From assembly GCF_021730395.1 (NCBI RefSeq), contig NC_069363.1, forward strand, positions 49,529,001-49,593,000: a DNA stretch of 64,000 nucleotides, given 5' to 3'. The notes beneath the pieces were generated by a model. That model saw nothing but the letters and a program-made list of their open reading frames with translations, made no database searches and was not told where the DNA came from. Position 1 is the stretch's first letter. Every line of letters begins with the position of its first letter. Shown here in pieces: positions 37,401 through 47,860 of this stretch. Made by a program: the position numbers and the translations under genes. Origin of the DNA: Mercenaria mercenaria (taxonomy: Eukaryota; Mollusca; Bivalvia; Venerida; Veneridae).

Positions 37401-40400
37401 GCAAGTAGGCCTACGGCAATACTTCAAAGATAGAGTCAGAGCGCGCGCTTTGTGTGATGTCAAGATCACACTGGCCATAGCTTTATCAGATCAAGTGGTT
37501 CCAACGTTGTTTGAGCGGTGAATTTTACGCCGATCAGATGGAGAAATATGGCCGATACTACAAATTTCCGGCATTGTAAGTATGATTTAAAGGAATTTCT
37601 ACCCGTTAAATAACGAATCAAATGAAAACGATGGGTGCACCTGGAGCGCAAATGTGTATATGTTTTAGCACATATGTCCATTTAGCTGAGATTTGCACCG
37701 TTTATTCAAACACTTATGTACAGTCCGGCGGGGGAAGGATATTTTTGACAGTTTTTGACAATGTCGCATCAAATTTAGCGTTAATCGGGAACAAGTAACT
37801 GTTTAAAACACTTTTTTATGTAAAGGGCTACCTCTTAAAACAATGTGTGTGAATTTTCATAGAATGACTCATGGTTATTTGTGAAATATCAGCCAAAAAC
37901 CTAATGCAACGCCGTTTCGAGTGGGTCGCTATGCAACGAAATCAAGTGGATACCGTTCTCTGTCTTACTTGCGAAGTCTTATCCGTCTTAAAAAAACACA
38001 GTCATTGAAGCCTAACAATGAATAAAGTTAGAGAGTTTTATATTATTATAATGATTCCGCCAATTCTAATATATTATACTTTTACATTTTTATGCTTAAC
38101 ATTTAACATATTTTTGCGGACATTGTCAAAAACATCAACGCAAAAACATAAAAAAAATCTCTTTAAATCAGTATAGTTACAGTTGGTTACTTTTTTAGTC
38201 CCTTAAAACCAATACATTGCGATTTCATTTCTGATTTGTTGTGCACTTGAGCTGTTCATACAAAATAAATAAAATTTGGCCCATGATAAAAGTATTGATC
38301 AGTTGTTTGTACATATTTTCGTTCGTATTCCTGTGGTAGCGTTCATTTATTTTCAGACAGATATATATCAGAGGATGTTAAAATTGGCCACTGAGGGAAA
38401 ATACAAAATTTCATTTGTCCTCCATAAAACAGAAACGACGTAATAAACCTCTATGGTCGCCGTTTAAAAATGAAAATACAAATGAAATACAGACACCAAA
38501 AAACGGACCAGCAATACTAATAGAGATGTGCCACAGTTGTACTATTTAACTGTCTCTTACCAAAGAAGAAAAGCGATGTTTGCCAACGGGTACTTATTCT
38601 ACTTATTCGAATTGATAAGAGTTAAAATATTGTAAAATAATGTATCTTTTGCTTCAGAAAGTTGTCTCAGGATAGCCTTGTCGCTTGCATTGTCTAAAAA
38701 TCTGTCTCTTCCTCTATTAATTCTTCAAACATTTCATCACATAAAACTCTCTCTTTTAATACCTTATTGTGAACAGGTTTTTTTCTTGATATTTTGGTGC
38801 TTGAAGTTGGAATTAGCAGTATTTTCGGTTGATTTTTTAAAATTTTTATTCACTTTGAGGATATGGAGAAAACGCTCTTAATCGTTTGTTTAATGACACA
38901 TCTCTATTAGCAGTGCTGGTCCCGTTTTATTTTCTTTCATTGGTGTCTGTATTTCATTTGTATTTTCATATTTGAACGGCAGCCATAGAGTTTTATTACG
39001 TCGTTTCTGTTTTATGGAGGACAAATAAAATATTGTCTTTTCCCTGGCCAATTTTAACGTTCTCTGTGATTTATCTCTCTGAAAATAAATGAACGCTACC
39101 ACAGGAATATGAATGAAAATATGTACAAACAACTGATCAATACTTTTATCATGGGCCAAATTTTATTTATTTTGTATGAACAGCTTAAATGCACAATAAA
39201 TCAGTAATGAACTCGAAATGTATTGGTTTTAAGGGACTTAAAAGTAACCAACTGTAACTATACTGATTTAAAGAGTCAACCCGATTTTGGTATGCTGTTT
39301 AATAACATTCGTGGAGGAGATAAATATCCGTGAACTGGTTCTAATTTTTACGAACTATTACTTTTATTTACTTGGTGATATTGTTCGATGTTCATCCTTG
39401 CTTTATGTTTTTGTGTTGATGTTTTTTGACAATGTCCGCAAAAATATGTTAAATGTTAAGCGAGCATAAAAATGTAAAAGTACAATATATTAGAAATGGC
39501 GGAATCATTATAATGATATAAAACTCTCTAAATTTATTTATTGTTAGGCTTTAATGACGGTTTTTAAGACGGATAAGACTTCGCAAGTAAGACAGAGAAC
39601 GGTATCCACTTGATTGCGTTGCATTGCGACCCACTCGAAACGGCGTTGCATTAGGTTTTCGGCGATTTTTCAGAAACAACGCTGAATAATTTTATTGAAA
39701 TACACACGCTTTGTTTAAAGAAGTAGCCCTTTACATAAAAAGTGTTTTAACAGTTACTTGTTCCCGATAAACACATATATTTGAGGCGATATTGTCAGAA
39801 ACTGTCAAAAATCCCCTTCCCCCGCCGGAATGTACATAAGTGTTTGAATAAACGGCACAGATCTCAGCTAAATGGACATATGTACTAAAACATCGACACA
39901 TTTGCCCTCCAGGTGCACCCATCGTTTTCATTTGATTCGTTATTTAACGGGTAGAAATTCCTTTAAGTCATACTTACAGTACCTGAAATTTGTAGTATCG
40001 GCCATATTTCTCCATCTGATCGGCGTAAAATTCACCGCTCAAACAACGTTGGAACCACTTGATCTGATAAAGCTATGGCCAGTGTGAAGATCATTAAAGA
40101 AAAAAAAACTTTCATGACAAGGTGAATGAATAGGCGGGGTTAACCTGTCAGGATTACTCCAAAAATAGCTTCGGCTTCAGTTTTTGTGACGTAAACGTGC
40201 AACTCTATCGATTTGAAAAAATTTAAAGGGGGGAAATTTTGATCTGAAAAAACAGTAGTAAAAACCCAATAATGAAAAGTGAAATAAAGAATGAATTAAA
40301 TCATATATTTTGTTTTTTTTTTGCTGGGGTTAAAAAGGGTTTAAACTAAATGATCCCTTTTTAAAAATTTTTCCGAATTTGTTGAGGGAGGTTTTTGGAG

Positions 40401-40952
40401 AGAGCTCGTCCTCATTCGGCGGGTGCCCTTATGCTGTGCCTTGGTACCCCCTGCAAGTCACACCGGCACCCCAATTTAGCGGGAAGAGGAAAGATAGACG
40501 TAGACTTATCCTTTGTAATAGGTAAATATTTTCTATAAAGCATCTATATGTATGATCCGAATTTTCTTTGCTTTTGGACCAAAATGATTAAAATCCTTTG
40601 GGAAAAGGCCCCCCCTTGCCCACTCGGGCCCAAATTTGAAGCCTTTCCCTTTAAATTACCCCCCCGCCCCCGGTTTCCCTCATTTAAAAGGCAAAAAAAT
40701 AAAAAAAAAAAAAAAGGGGGTTTTTCGTGTTTTTTTTAAATTGGTTGGTTTCAGGGATAATCCCCCCCCCCCTTTCTAACTTTTTTTTCCATCATTCAGC
40801 CCCGATTTTTCCCTTTTACCTGCAGACGGGAAAAAAAAAACCCCCACTGGATAATCCCCCTAAGGAAAACCCCGGAGTGTAAATAATAGATGGATTTTGG
40901 GGGGGGGACTGTGAGTATCATGAAGGAAGTTATGCAAAATATCACCCGCTAA
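31285..40952 (+). CDS. Sirtuin, class IV (SIRT6/SIRT7-like), six-exon gene model
   Basis: Sirtuins use NAD+ to remove acyl groups from lysines; class IV members (SIRT6, SIRT7) act on chromatin and DNA repair in the nucleus. The model joins exons 31285-31490, 31988-32154, 32563-32781, 34905-35254, about 40328-40521 and 40826-40952, giving roughly 420 residues against 355-400 in human SIRT6/7. In order: a zinc-finger-like N-terminus, AFTGAGIST and DYRG with KWT (NAD loop, class IV style), SQNGDGLH, the catalytic H in ELHGN, zinc cysteines CEKC and CDLC, then LMLCLGT, LQVTPA and KTPLD. All clean junctions have GT-AG and matching phases. The last two exons lie in error-prone sequence. An exon upstream of 31285 cannot be excluded. 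Confidence 0.85.
31562..31862 (-). mobile_element. MITE copy A in sirtuin intron 1
   Basis: TAGTCAAAATAATATGACGT at the left end and CATTTGACTA at the right end. The body (GATGGGCAATCTAAACGTCA, GGTAAACGTTAATCGTGTAC, TGAGGATTGAATCCCCTTTT) is the reverse complement of the element at 34405-34887. It is shorter than that copy, and no target duplication was recognised. Confidence 0.75.
31988..32154 (+). CDS. Sirtuin exon 2: linker helix to NAD-loop start
   Basis: A GGAAG acceptor at 31987 and a GTATAC donor at 32155 bound 167 bases. The exon encodes a lysine- and glutamate-rich helical linker (SKILEEAKKAAEWI) followed by SASHCVAFTG, the start of the Rossmann-fold glycine loop. The donor splits the glycine codon, and exon 3 completes it as GAGIST. 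Confidence 0.9.
32563..32781 (+). CDS. Sirtuin exon 3: NAD loop plus basic/acidic insert
   Basis: The acceptor is AAACTAG at 32562 and the donor GTACTT at 32782; 219 bases keep phase 1. It encodes AGISTSAGIGDYRGKAGKWT, the conserved NAD-binding loop with the WT pair of class IV sirtuins. Then come about 40 residues not found at this place in SIRT6/7: a PTKKRKQE nuclear-localisation-like cluster followed by a D/E-rich tract (SDDDVKDGDEDEEDDG). Confidence 0.92.
32862..34236 (+). mobile_element. Tandem-repeat element in sirtuin intron 3, 157-bp units
   Basis: The ends form a large inverted pair, TAATCCCCCGCCATGG at the start and GTGGCGGGGGATTT near 34201-34214. A GTCCGTCCTTCCGTCCGT leader is followed by about seven units of 157 bp; GTGTCCG marks recur at 33123, 33280, 33437, 33594, 33751 and 33908. 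Each unit has TCTCCTAAACCCCTTGAAGG, CATGAAACTTGGGTCAAATG and TCAAGGTCAAGGTCACAACT. A secondary leader around 32985-33090 repeats GTGACT words. It is non-coding and probably rolling-circle derived. Confidence 0.75.
34405..34887 (+). mobile_element. MITE copy B in sirtuin intron 3
   Basis: A 483-bp element with terminal inverted repeats TAGTCAAACTAATTTGACG and, at the right, CGTCGAATTATTTTGACTA. It is flanked by GGTATTTCTT (34395-34404) and GGTATTTTTT (34888-34897), a 10-bp duplication with one change. It ends 14 bases before the acceptor of exon 4, so part of the polypyrimidine tract (TATTTTTTATTACAG) is target-duplication sequence. Confidence 0.85.
34905..35254 (+). CDS. Sirtuin exon 4: catalytic histidine and zinc module
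   Basis: The acceptor is TTACAG at 34904 and the donor GTACAA at 35255; 350 bases end in phase 0. The exon encodes RPTYTHEALYKL, IISQNGDGLH, LSGI and KICELHGNVFVEVC. The histidine of ELHG is the general base of sirtuins. Zinc ligands begin with CEKC; CDLC and TGRKC follow after an insert of about 45 residues (FYVLDDIGSQYFEEIEDF...), longer than in human SIRT6/7. Confidence 0.95.
35255..35944. other. Start of sirtuin intron 4
   Basis: Intronic AT-rich sequence. No exon or repeat was recognised. Confidence 0.55.
35945..38530. repeat. Left arm of a 4.3-kb inverted duplication, interrupted
   Basis: 35945-36085 and 37472-38530 are matched in reverse by 38897-40280. Matching blocks include GAAGCTATTTTTGGA (36059) with TCCAAAAATAGCTTC, GGCCATAGCTTTATCAGATC (37473) with its complement near 40080, and TAGAGATGTG (38521) with CACATCTCTA (38897). 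The 1.4 kb between about 36086 and 37471 has no partner on the right and holds MITE copy C, so it was inserted here or lost there. A 71-codon frame is preserved in both arms but shows no family. Confidence 0.8.
36517..36954 (+). mobile_element. MITE copy C in sirtuin intron 4
   Basis: It starts TTAGTCTAACTAATTTGGCG and ends GAATTATTTTGACT(TA). Its body is diverged from copy B but keeps GATCCTGGGAAA, GGGATTCAATTCCTCAT, CGATTAACG and GACCGTCACAAATAT. TGTGAGTCT occurs directly on both sides (36509-36517 and 36955-36963), a 9-10-bp target duplication. Confidence 0.8.
38531..38896. other. Spacer of the inverted duplication
   Basis: 366 bases of unique AT-rich sequence between the two arms. No gene is recognised. 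Confidence 0.6.
38897..40280. repeat. Right arm of the 4.3-kb inverted duplication
   Basis: This is the reverse complement of 37472-38530 and, further out, of 35945-36085, with moderate divergence. About 110 bases near 39280-39420 (around GGAGGAGATAAATATCCGTG) have no partner in the left arm. The outer end runs into noisy sequence after about 40210. Confidence 0.8.
40328..40521 (+). CDS. Sirtuin exon 5 in error-prone sequence
   Basis: Read piecewise, this stretch gives KLNDP, FVE, EVLERARPHS, then ALMLCLGT at 40425-40450, LQVTPA at 40451-40468 and KRKDRRRLILCN at 40484-40518, before a GTAAAT donor at 40522. This is the conserved order of the sirtuin C-terminal core (zinc ribbon end, helix, ADLxLxLGTSLxVxPA, LxxxN). 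At least three frame changes are needed, each at a homopolymer. The exact start is unclear; the acceptor lies in the T-rich stretch near 40310-40330. The breaks are more likely consensus errors than a dead gene, since all other exons are intact. Confidence 0.75.
40826..40952 (+). CDS. Probable last sirtuin exon in error-prone sequence
   Basis: A good acceptor (CCCTTTTACCTGCAG, ending at 40825) precedes sequence readable as KTPLDNPL, as in the conserved TPLD segment after LxxCN of sirtuins. Next comes SIMKEVMQNITR with a stop at 40950-40952, resembling the D-x-VM-xx-LM C-terminal helix. The phase fits exon 5 (two bases carried over). Runs of ten A and nine G break the frame between these parts. 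The link is inferred. Confidence 0.55.
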
Positions 40953-42400
40953 GGATTGGGTTTTGGGAGGCGGGACAGGTAGCCGGAAGAAGTATGTATT
41001 GAAAAAAGCCTGGGTTTTTTTTGACCCTTTCATTTTTTGCCCCGGGAGCTTCTGGGGACCCTGTTAAAATGATCTCCTGTGTTTTATCCTGGGCCAAAAT
41101 TCATATTTAATTTTTTATAAATTCATATTTTGTCTTTAAATTTTCTATTTTCTTTTGCTGAAAAAAACAATAATTGGGATAAAAAAGGGAAGGGTGATAT
41201 ATGATTTTTATTCAGACCCCTTCCCAAAAAAATTTTGCCATTTCTTATTTTTGTGATTTTTTGCCCCAGTCTTTTTTGACCTTTTTTATATTCATCATAG
41301 TTTTTTCGGGGTTTAATTAAAAAATTTTAAAAAATGTGAAATTTTTTTTCGGGTTTCTTTTGATAAACATTTACTGGATTTTTTTTCAGCCCAAACGCAA
41401 AACTACTTCCCCTTGACCCATTGTCCCCTTGGGAAAAATTAGTTTGACTTTTGACCTCAGCCCTTTTTCAGTGGGGGGTTATTATAATATTCACATCCTT
41501 GTTTGTGCTTTTTAGGGGTTTTTTTAAACTCCAAAAATTGTATAATCTCAGTTTTTTTAATATCTCAGGGGAAATTTTAATTTTTTGGGTTTTTTCGGTC
41601 CCTAAAACTTGTTACCATATTTCCATGAATTTAAATCAATGTTCAAATAGTTTTTTTTGGGGTTTTTTTTACTTGACCGTTTTTCTATCACCCTAGGAAA
41701 GGTAACTGTTGTTATTTTTTGGGATTGAGTAATCAAATTTACTTTAATGCTTATCAATTAAAAATTATAAAATGTTTTTTCTAATCCCATAACAAATTTT
41801 TCCCCCCCCCCCCCAAAAAAAAAAAACAAAAAAAAAAGGGTTTGCAGAAACGTGATATTTAAACAGATTTTTTTCACCATTAGCCCTACAAATATTTTTA
41901 AAATATAAAAAAAATAAATTTTGGGAATTCCTGGGAGGGGGATGGGAAAATGTTCACCCTTTCGAAATCAGGAATGAAATATTTATATTACTCAAATCCT
42001 ATTAAAAACCCAAATCCCAGGTTTTCGGGCGTTAAAAAGGCAAGGGGGCTGCTAAATTTAAATTTTAGGACAAAGTTCTTTTGGGGAAAAAAAGTTGGGC
42101 TGGTTTTCTTAAGCCAAAGGGCTGATAAATTTACAGGCGCCGCAAAGGGGCCGGCTCAGTTTTTTAAATAGATAAACTAAAATCTGGGGGGGTGAGATAA
42201 AGATTTTATTTAAAGGGATAAAAAAAATTTGGAAATCAGATTATTATAGATTTTAACCCATGTTTTGGTATTTATCTCCCCGGGACACTGAAATTGCCAC
42301 AGTCTTTTTTGATAATTTACAGCCGCCCTGAATACCAAATAAAATTAAAATTCACCACACTAGGGGTCTTTTGGGACATAGAATTTAGGAATGTCGCAAG
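40953..42400. other. Error-prone sequence after the sirtuin gene
   Basis: Long C, G, A and T runs of unlikely composition (for example C14 near 41802 followed by A-rich runs) make this stretch unreadable. No feature can be supported. It may hold the sirtuin 3' untranslated region. Confidence 0.5.
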
Positions 42401-44268
42401 AAATGAAAATTATTAGATTCATATTTTTGTTCACATAATGATTTATTTTAACATTTGGACACATGGAATTGTTCTATTCCAAATTTATAAGTATGTACCA
42501 CAATTTATAAAAAAATATGTACAAAAAGATATTTCATATATTATTACAGAAATTATATAAAAATGAGTGCAAGTGCAATTATGTTTACACAGGTAAATAT
42601 TATTTTCTAGGAGCTTTCCATAAAAAATACATAGAACATCAAAGGCGACATTTTTCTATCAAGCAAGAAGAACATTTCTTCAATAAACAGAACAAAAACA
42701 GAGACAGTCGCCAATTTACCTCAAAATAACTTCTGTAATCATGTGAAATTGTATTGACGTGAAGTTAATCTTTAGCAATGAACTGTGAAGACTGTATTGG
42801 CATCCTCGCAGGCTGAAGTTTGCTATGTTGTGCTAAGGTTTATACAAATCAAACACCATTACCATGCTTTATGTAAATGTCAATACCTGTATAGGTAACC
42901 AATGATTTCTTAATATTTTTAGAAAATTTTGCAAGTAAATCAGGGTATTTGTGCAGGTATTTTTGTTGTACCTATTCAATACACCACACATGCCACTTGT
43001 ATGATGTACTTTCTGACACACATTTTAATAAACTGTTAAGTTTAATTTTTTAGGGTTTTTTAAGGTAAAGAACAGATTTGGGAGTGATTACTTGTAATTA
43101 AAACTACTGAAAATTGGCCTGCTGTGACCAGGAATCATGTATCTATTTATGTCCCTGGCTATGACACAGCATTGTTGCAAGTTTAAGGGGAGGTCATAAA
43201 TATTCTACTCCATCATCTAGTAGCAAAAAAGCCCAGCCCAAACAATTTTAAAGATATGTGTGAATACTGAAATTTTTGTAAGTTTAACTTCATTGTGAAG
43301 CATTTGTTTTCAGGGAATCTTTATTATCAGGGATTATTGTACATTGTTAGCCTTTTATTTATTGTTTATTTTAAATCTGTTATTAATCATCCACCTTGTC
43401 ATATCACCAAATGAAAAAAAGCATTTTGGGTTAATTTAACTTAAAATTACAGTAGCGACCATTTTTTCATGAATATGTGTGCAAGGAAATTTTCAGTATC
43501 ACTGGAAAGGCTACTCTTTTGTTTATTATTTATATTAATATTTAGGTTTATCAAAGCTATGCTTGAACAGTTCATGTTTAAACTAACATTCGTTAATGTT
43601 GACACAGATGTTAAAATTACTGTAATATGTTTTATGTTAGAAAAATTATAAGGTATCTTATTAACAAACTTTTTAATAATACCAGAATTGTATACAAAAT
43701 GTACTCACTGATTGGGACAATTTGATAGGAAATTATTGTTATGTTTAACGTTATTTAAGCAGGCCAGTTACTACCAGGTTGTTTGTAGTGTCAACATTAG
43801 TGTTGATTTTGATCTTTTTGATTTTATATGTGATAAATCAAATATAATTTAAATTATTATGCTAGTAATGAATATATTGAATAAAACAGTAGGACTACAT
43901 CCCTTGATTTAACTTGTGCAATAAAGTCAAGAACTCAGTTGATGTCCTTCTTATATCCCCGCCCAATTATATATTTTAGAAGTCATTTTTATTGTTTAAT
44001 ATTTTTCAATAAATATCATTCACTTAACATGGGTATGTGTGATGCTTTATGACAAAGAAATGGAATGTTTGATTTGCATATTCGTAATCTTCTTTTGACT
44101 AACTTGTATGATAGAATAATTTTGTTTTAGTCCTGTTTATACACTTACATTTATATAGATATTTTTACAAGCATGTTTTAAGCACTTTTGTTTATAATAA
44201 ATTGTCTGTACTTGAAATTGTTATCTTCCTCTGGCCTGACAAACTTTAGTTATATGTTCTAGCTATCA
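42401..44268. other. Clean AT-rich sequence without a supported gene
   Basis: A short frame ending at 42729 (YIEHQRRHFSIKQEEHFF) could be a terminal exon after the TTTTCTAG at 42604-42611, with AATAAA at 44008. No domain supports this and no partner exon was found. The remainder is unassigned. Confidence 0.4.
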
Positions 44269-44490
44269 GGGGGCCTTCATGGCTGAGTGGTTAAGGTCGC
44301 TGACTTAAAATCACTTGCACCTCACCAATGTGGGTTTGAGCCTCACAAAGGGCGTTGAATTCTTCATGTTTAGAAGCCATCCAGCTGGCTTGCAGGTCGG
44401 TGGTTCTATACCCAGGTGCCGTCAAAGCTTGAAAGTCGCCATATGACATATAATTGTGTTGATACGATGTTAAACCAAACAAAAAAAAAT
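44269..44490 (+). mobile_element. Full-length tRNA-derived SINE
   Basis: The head GGGGGCCTTCATGGCTGAGT, GGTTAAGGTCGCTGACTTAA resembles tRNA-Leu/Ser, with an A box at about 44280 and B box GGGTTTGAGCC at 44332. The core is AAAGCTTGAAAGTCGCCATA, TGACATATAATTGTGTTG, and ATGTTAAACCAAAC leads into an A tail. It is transcribed by RNA polymerase III in principle. It is a retroposon and not a tRNA gene: no anticodon arm fold is kept. Confidence 0.85.
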
Positions 44491-44550
44491 CTCCTAGCTA
44501 TTAACATTTGTAATGACATCTGCAGTCTGTTCTGATGCTGAAAAGTTTTC

Positions 44551-44765
44551 TACCATCTTTTCTTGTGGCAGCGAGATCTGACCATCTGTTTCCCTGATGA
44601 CAAGATACCAACCATCTTTCTGTTGATAGCAAGTTACCAACCATCTTACTGCTGATAGCAAGTTACCAACCATCTTGTTTTGCAGGTGCTAAGTTTCAAA
44701 CCATCTGGGTTTTTTTAGGAAAAATTACTGACCATCTGCTTATTTGCAATTAAGCTACCAGCCAC
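44551..44765. repeat. 30-bp degenerate tandem repeat, about seven copies
   Basis: ACCATCT recurs at 44551, 44581, 44611, 44640, 44669, 44700 and 44731. The best units read ACCATCTTACTGCTGATAGC, AAGTTACCAA. Confidence 0.8.
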
Positions 44766-45770
44766 TTGACAAAAAGTTGCACAATGAAGGCAGTTCCTCA
44801 ATATTACTACATGCCGTGGCAGACCAAAGTAATTGAAAAATATATTCCTATAAGGTGTTGTTCTTGGTAAATTGCAGTTTGAACGGGAGAAAATTACAGT
44901 ACTAAAACTAAAATAATCTCTTGTCCAAACTTTGGTATGCATAATGATAAAGCTGTTATATACATAAAGATGTAAATAAAAGAAAAAAGAAGAATTACAA
45001 GTTTTATTTAATTGAAGCTCCCTTTGATAAGTTGTGTCCACCATATGGGCAAAAAAGATTGTTTATATTAAAAATATCTTCCAGATAGAATGATATATGG
45101 CTTAATGCAGCAATAATGTCTGTCTGCGTATACAGAGAAAGGCTCAACATAAAATCTCTGTCATAACAATATACAAATATATAAAAACAAATTTGCCACA
45201 AGGTGTAAACTTATTTTTATAGAATACCTATTATTTGTCTGGGAAAATTTCTTTCTCAAACCTGAAGTAAATCTTGTTCAATGAAAATGGGAGTGTTTAC
45301 AAACTCTGTCACAGGTCCACATGGTATGTTTTTTTCATAAAGCTACTAGTGAATACTTTATTGAAATTTTGTGTGGACAGAGAATTTGTTGTGTGTAACT
45401 TTGAATTAGATGTGCTACAGTTTAAAAACGTTTTCTTTGAATAACGAACTTGTCCACTTTCTATTCTTAGGTTTTTGAGAGACTGGACATGTAGAGGTGA
45501 AAGTAGAAAACATAAAGTGTCTACCAAGTCTAAGAATTAAACTGAAGTCTACTACAAATATATTCATGTTAGATTTACGTTTTTCATTACCAGTTTGTCT
45601 AATTCCATGAGACCTAGATTGACGTTAATATTTCCTTACTGACAAAAATTGCCAAATGATCAAAAAGAATGGCCATATTTACGAAAAGTTCACCTTGCTT
45701 CGAATTGGCTGAATATTAGAAAGGCACTTGACAATTTGTAGATCTTAAGTGAAACACATGCAATGATAAT
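44766..45770. other. Unannotated AT-rich sequence
   Basis: Only short unsupported frames are present; no repeat or RNA gene was recognised. Confidence 0.5.
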
Positions 45771-45774
45771 AACA

Positions 45775-47640
45775 TACCACTACCAACTGACAACGTACCA
45801 CTACCGACTGTATCAACGTACCACTGCCGTTTGACAACATACCACTGCCGAATTACAACATACCACAGCTGAATGACAACGTACCACTGCCGAATGACAA
45901 TGTACTACTACCGAATGTACCACTTACCACTTCCGAATGACAACGTACCACTGCCTAGTGACAACGTACCACTGCTGAATGACAACGTACCAATGCCTAG
46001 TGACAACGTACCACTGCTGAATGACAACGTACCACTGCCTAGTGACAACATACCACTACCGAATGACAACGTACCACTGCCTAGTGACAACATACCACTA
46101 CCGAATGACAACGTACCACTGCCTAGTGACAACGTATCACTGCTGAATGACAACGTACCACTGCCGAATGACAACCTACCACTTCCGAATGACAACGAAC
46201 TACTACCAAATGACAACGTACCACTGCCTAGTGACAACGTACCACTGATGAATGACAACATACCACTGCCAAATGACAATGTACTACTACCCAATGTACC
46301 ACTTACCACTTCCGAATGACAATGTACCACTGCCTAGTGACAACGTACCACTGCTGAATGACAACGTACCACTGCCTAGTGACAACGTACCACTGCTGAA
46401 TGACAACGTACCACTGCCTAGTGACAACATACCACTACCGAATGACAACGTACCACTGCCTAGTGACAACATACCACTACCGAAAGACAACGTACCACTG
46501 CCTAGTGACAACGTACCACTGCTGAATGACAACGTACCACTGCCGAATGACAACGTACCACTTCCGAATGACAACGAACTACTACTAAATGACAACGTAC
46601 CACTGCCTAGTGACAACGTACCACTGCTGAATGACAACATACCACTGCCAAATGACAATGTACTACTACCGAATGTACCACTTACCACTTCCGAATGACA
46701 ACGTACCACTGCCTAGTGACAACGTACCACTGCTGAATGACAACGTACCACTGCCTAGTGACAACGTACCACTGCTGAATGACAACGTACCACTGCCTAG
46801 TGACAACATACCACTACCGAATGACAACGTACCACTGCCTAGTGACAACATACCACTACAGAATGACAACGTACCACTGCCTAGTGACAACGTACCACTG
46901 CTGAATGACAACGTACCACTGCCGAATGACAACGTACCACTTCCGAATGACAACGAACTACTACCAAATGACAACGTACCACTGCCTAGTGACCACGTAC
47001 CACTGCTGAATGACAACATACCACTGCCAAATGACAATGTACTACTACCCAATGTACCACTTACCACTTCCGAATGACAACGTACCACTGCCTAGTGACA
47101 ACGTACCACTGCTGAATGACAACGTACCACTGCCTAGTGACAACGTACCACTGCTGAATGACAACGTACCACTGCCTAGTGACAACATACCACTACCGAA
47201 TGACAACGTACCACTGCCTAGTGACAACATACCACTACCGAATGACAACGTACCACTGCCTAGTGACAACGTACCACTGCTGAATGACAACGTACCACTG
47301 CCGAATGACAACGTACCACTTCCGAATGACAACGAACTACTACCAAATGACAACGTACCACTGCCTAGTGACAACGTACCACTGCTGAATGACAACATAC
47401 CACTGCCTAGTGACAACATACCACTACCGAATGACAACGTACCACTGCCTAGTGACAACGTACCACTGCCGAATGACAACGTACCACTGCCGAATGACAA
47501 CGTACCACTTCCGAATGACAACGAACTACTACCAAATGACAACGTACCACTGCCTAGTGACAACGTACCACTGCTGAATGACAACATACCACTGCCGAGT
47601 GACAACATACCACTACCGAATGTACCACGTACCACTTCCG
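45775..47640. repeat. 21-bp minisatellite with 379-bp higher-order repeat
   Basis: The unit is GACAACGTACCACTGCCTAG-T or GAATGACAACGTACCACTGC-C, 21 bp, alternating between variants. The irregular block TGTACTACTACCGAATGTAC recurs at about 45900, 46279, 46658 and 47037, a period of 379 bases; copies are near identical. The last part is a rearranged partial copy. Frames of 148-214 residues (NDNVPLPSDNVPLL...) are open on the plus strand and serine/glycine-rich frames on the minus strand because 21 is a multiple of three. The 379-bp period shifts the frame by one each time, so the array as a whole is not a coding sequence. Confidence 0.95.
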
Positions 47641-47766
47641 AATGGCTATCATGAAAGTATTAAAGTCCTGTTTGGCGTTTCATAACACAAAAAATTATTT
47701 TGTGTACTTAACGGTTTTTCCAGAGCGCGTGTTATCAAACATCTTTGTAGGGATAACGCATGTTTT

Positions 47767-47860
47767 TTCGTGTTATAACATCTGCAGAAATCCGAGGGAT
47801 GCGATTGGTTGGTACCTGAGCCCGTAATCCCACGGGATTCTGAAGATGTTATAACACGAA
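47767..47860. repeat. 23-bp hairpin inside the foldback left arm
   Basis: TTCGTGTTATAACATCTGCAGAA-like arms at 47767-47789 and 47838-47860 match in 22 of 23 positions, with a 48-base loop. The core GTTATAAC is itself palindromic and recurs near 48067 and 50226. Confidence 0.8.

Noticed and set aside
37466-40087. A 71-residue frame conserved in both arms of the inverted duplication
   Set aside because: Conservation is explained by duplication. Changes show no codon bias, and no family or initiation context is seen.
42517-42729. Terminal exon of another gene or of the sirtuin
   Set aside because: An acceptor-like TTTTCTAG exists, but no protein family or joined exon supports it.
45873-47654. 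148-214-residue NDNVPLPSDN repeat proteins, and serine/glycine proteins on the other strand
   Set aside because: Open only because the unit is 21 bp. Both strands are open, and the 379-bp block shifts the frame each time.
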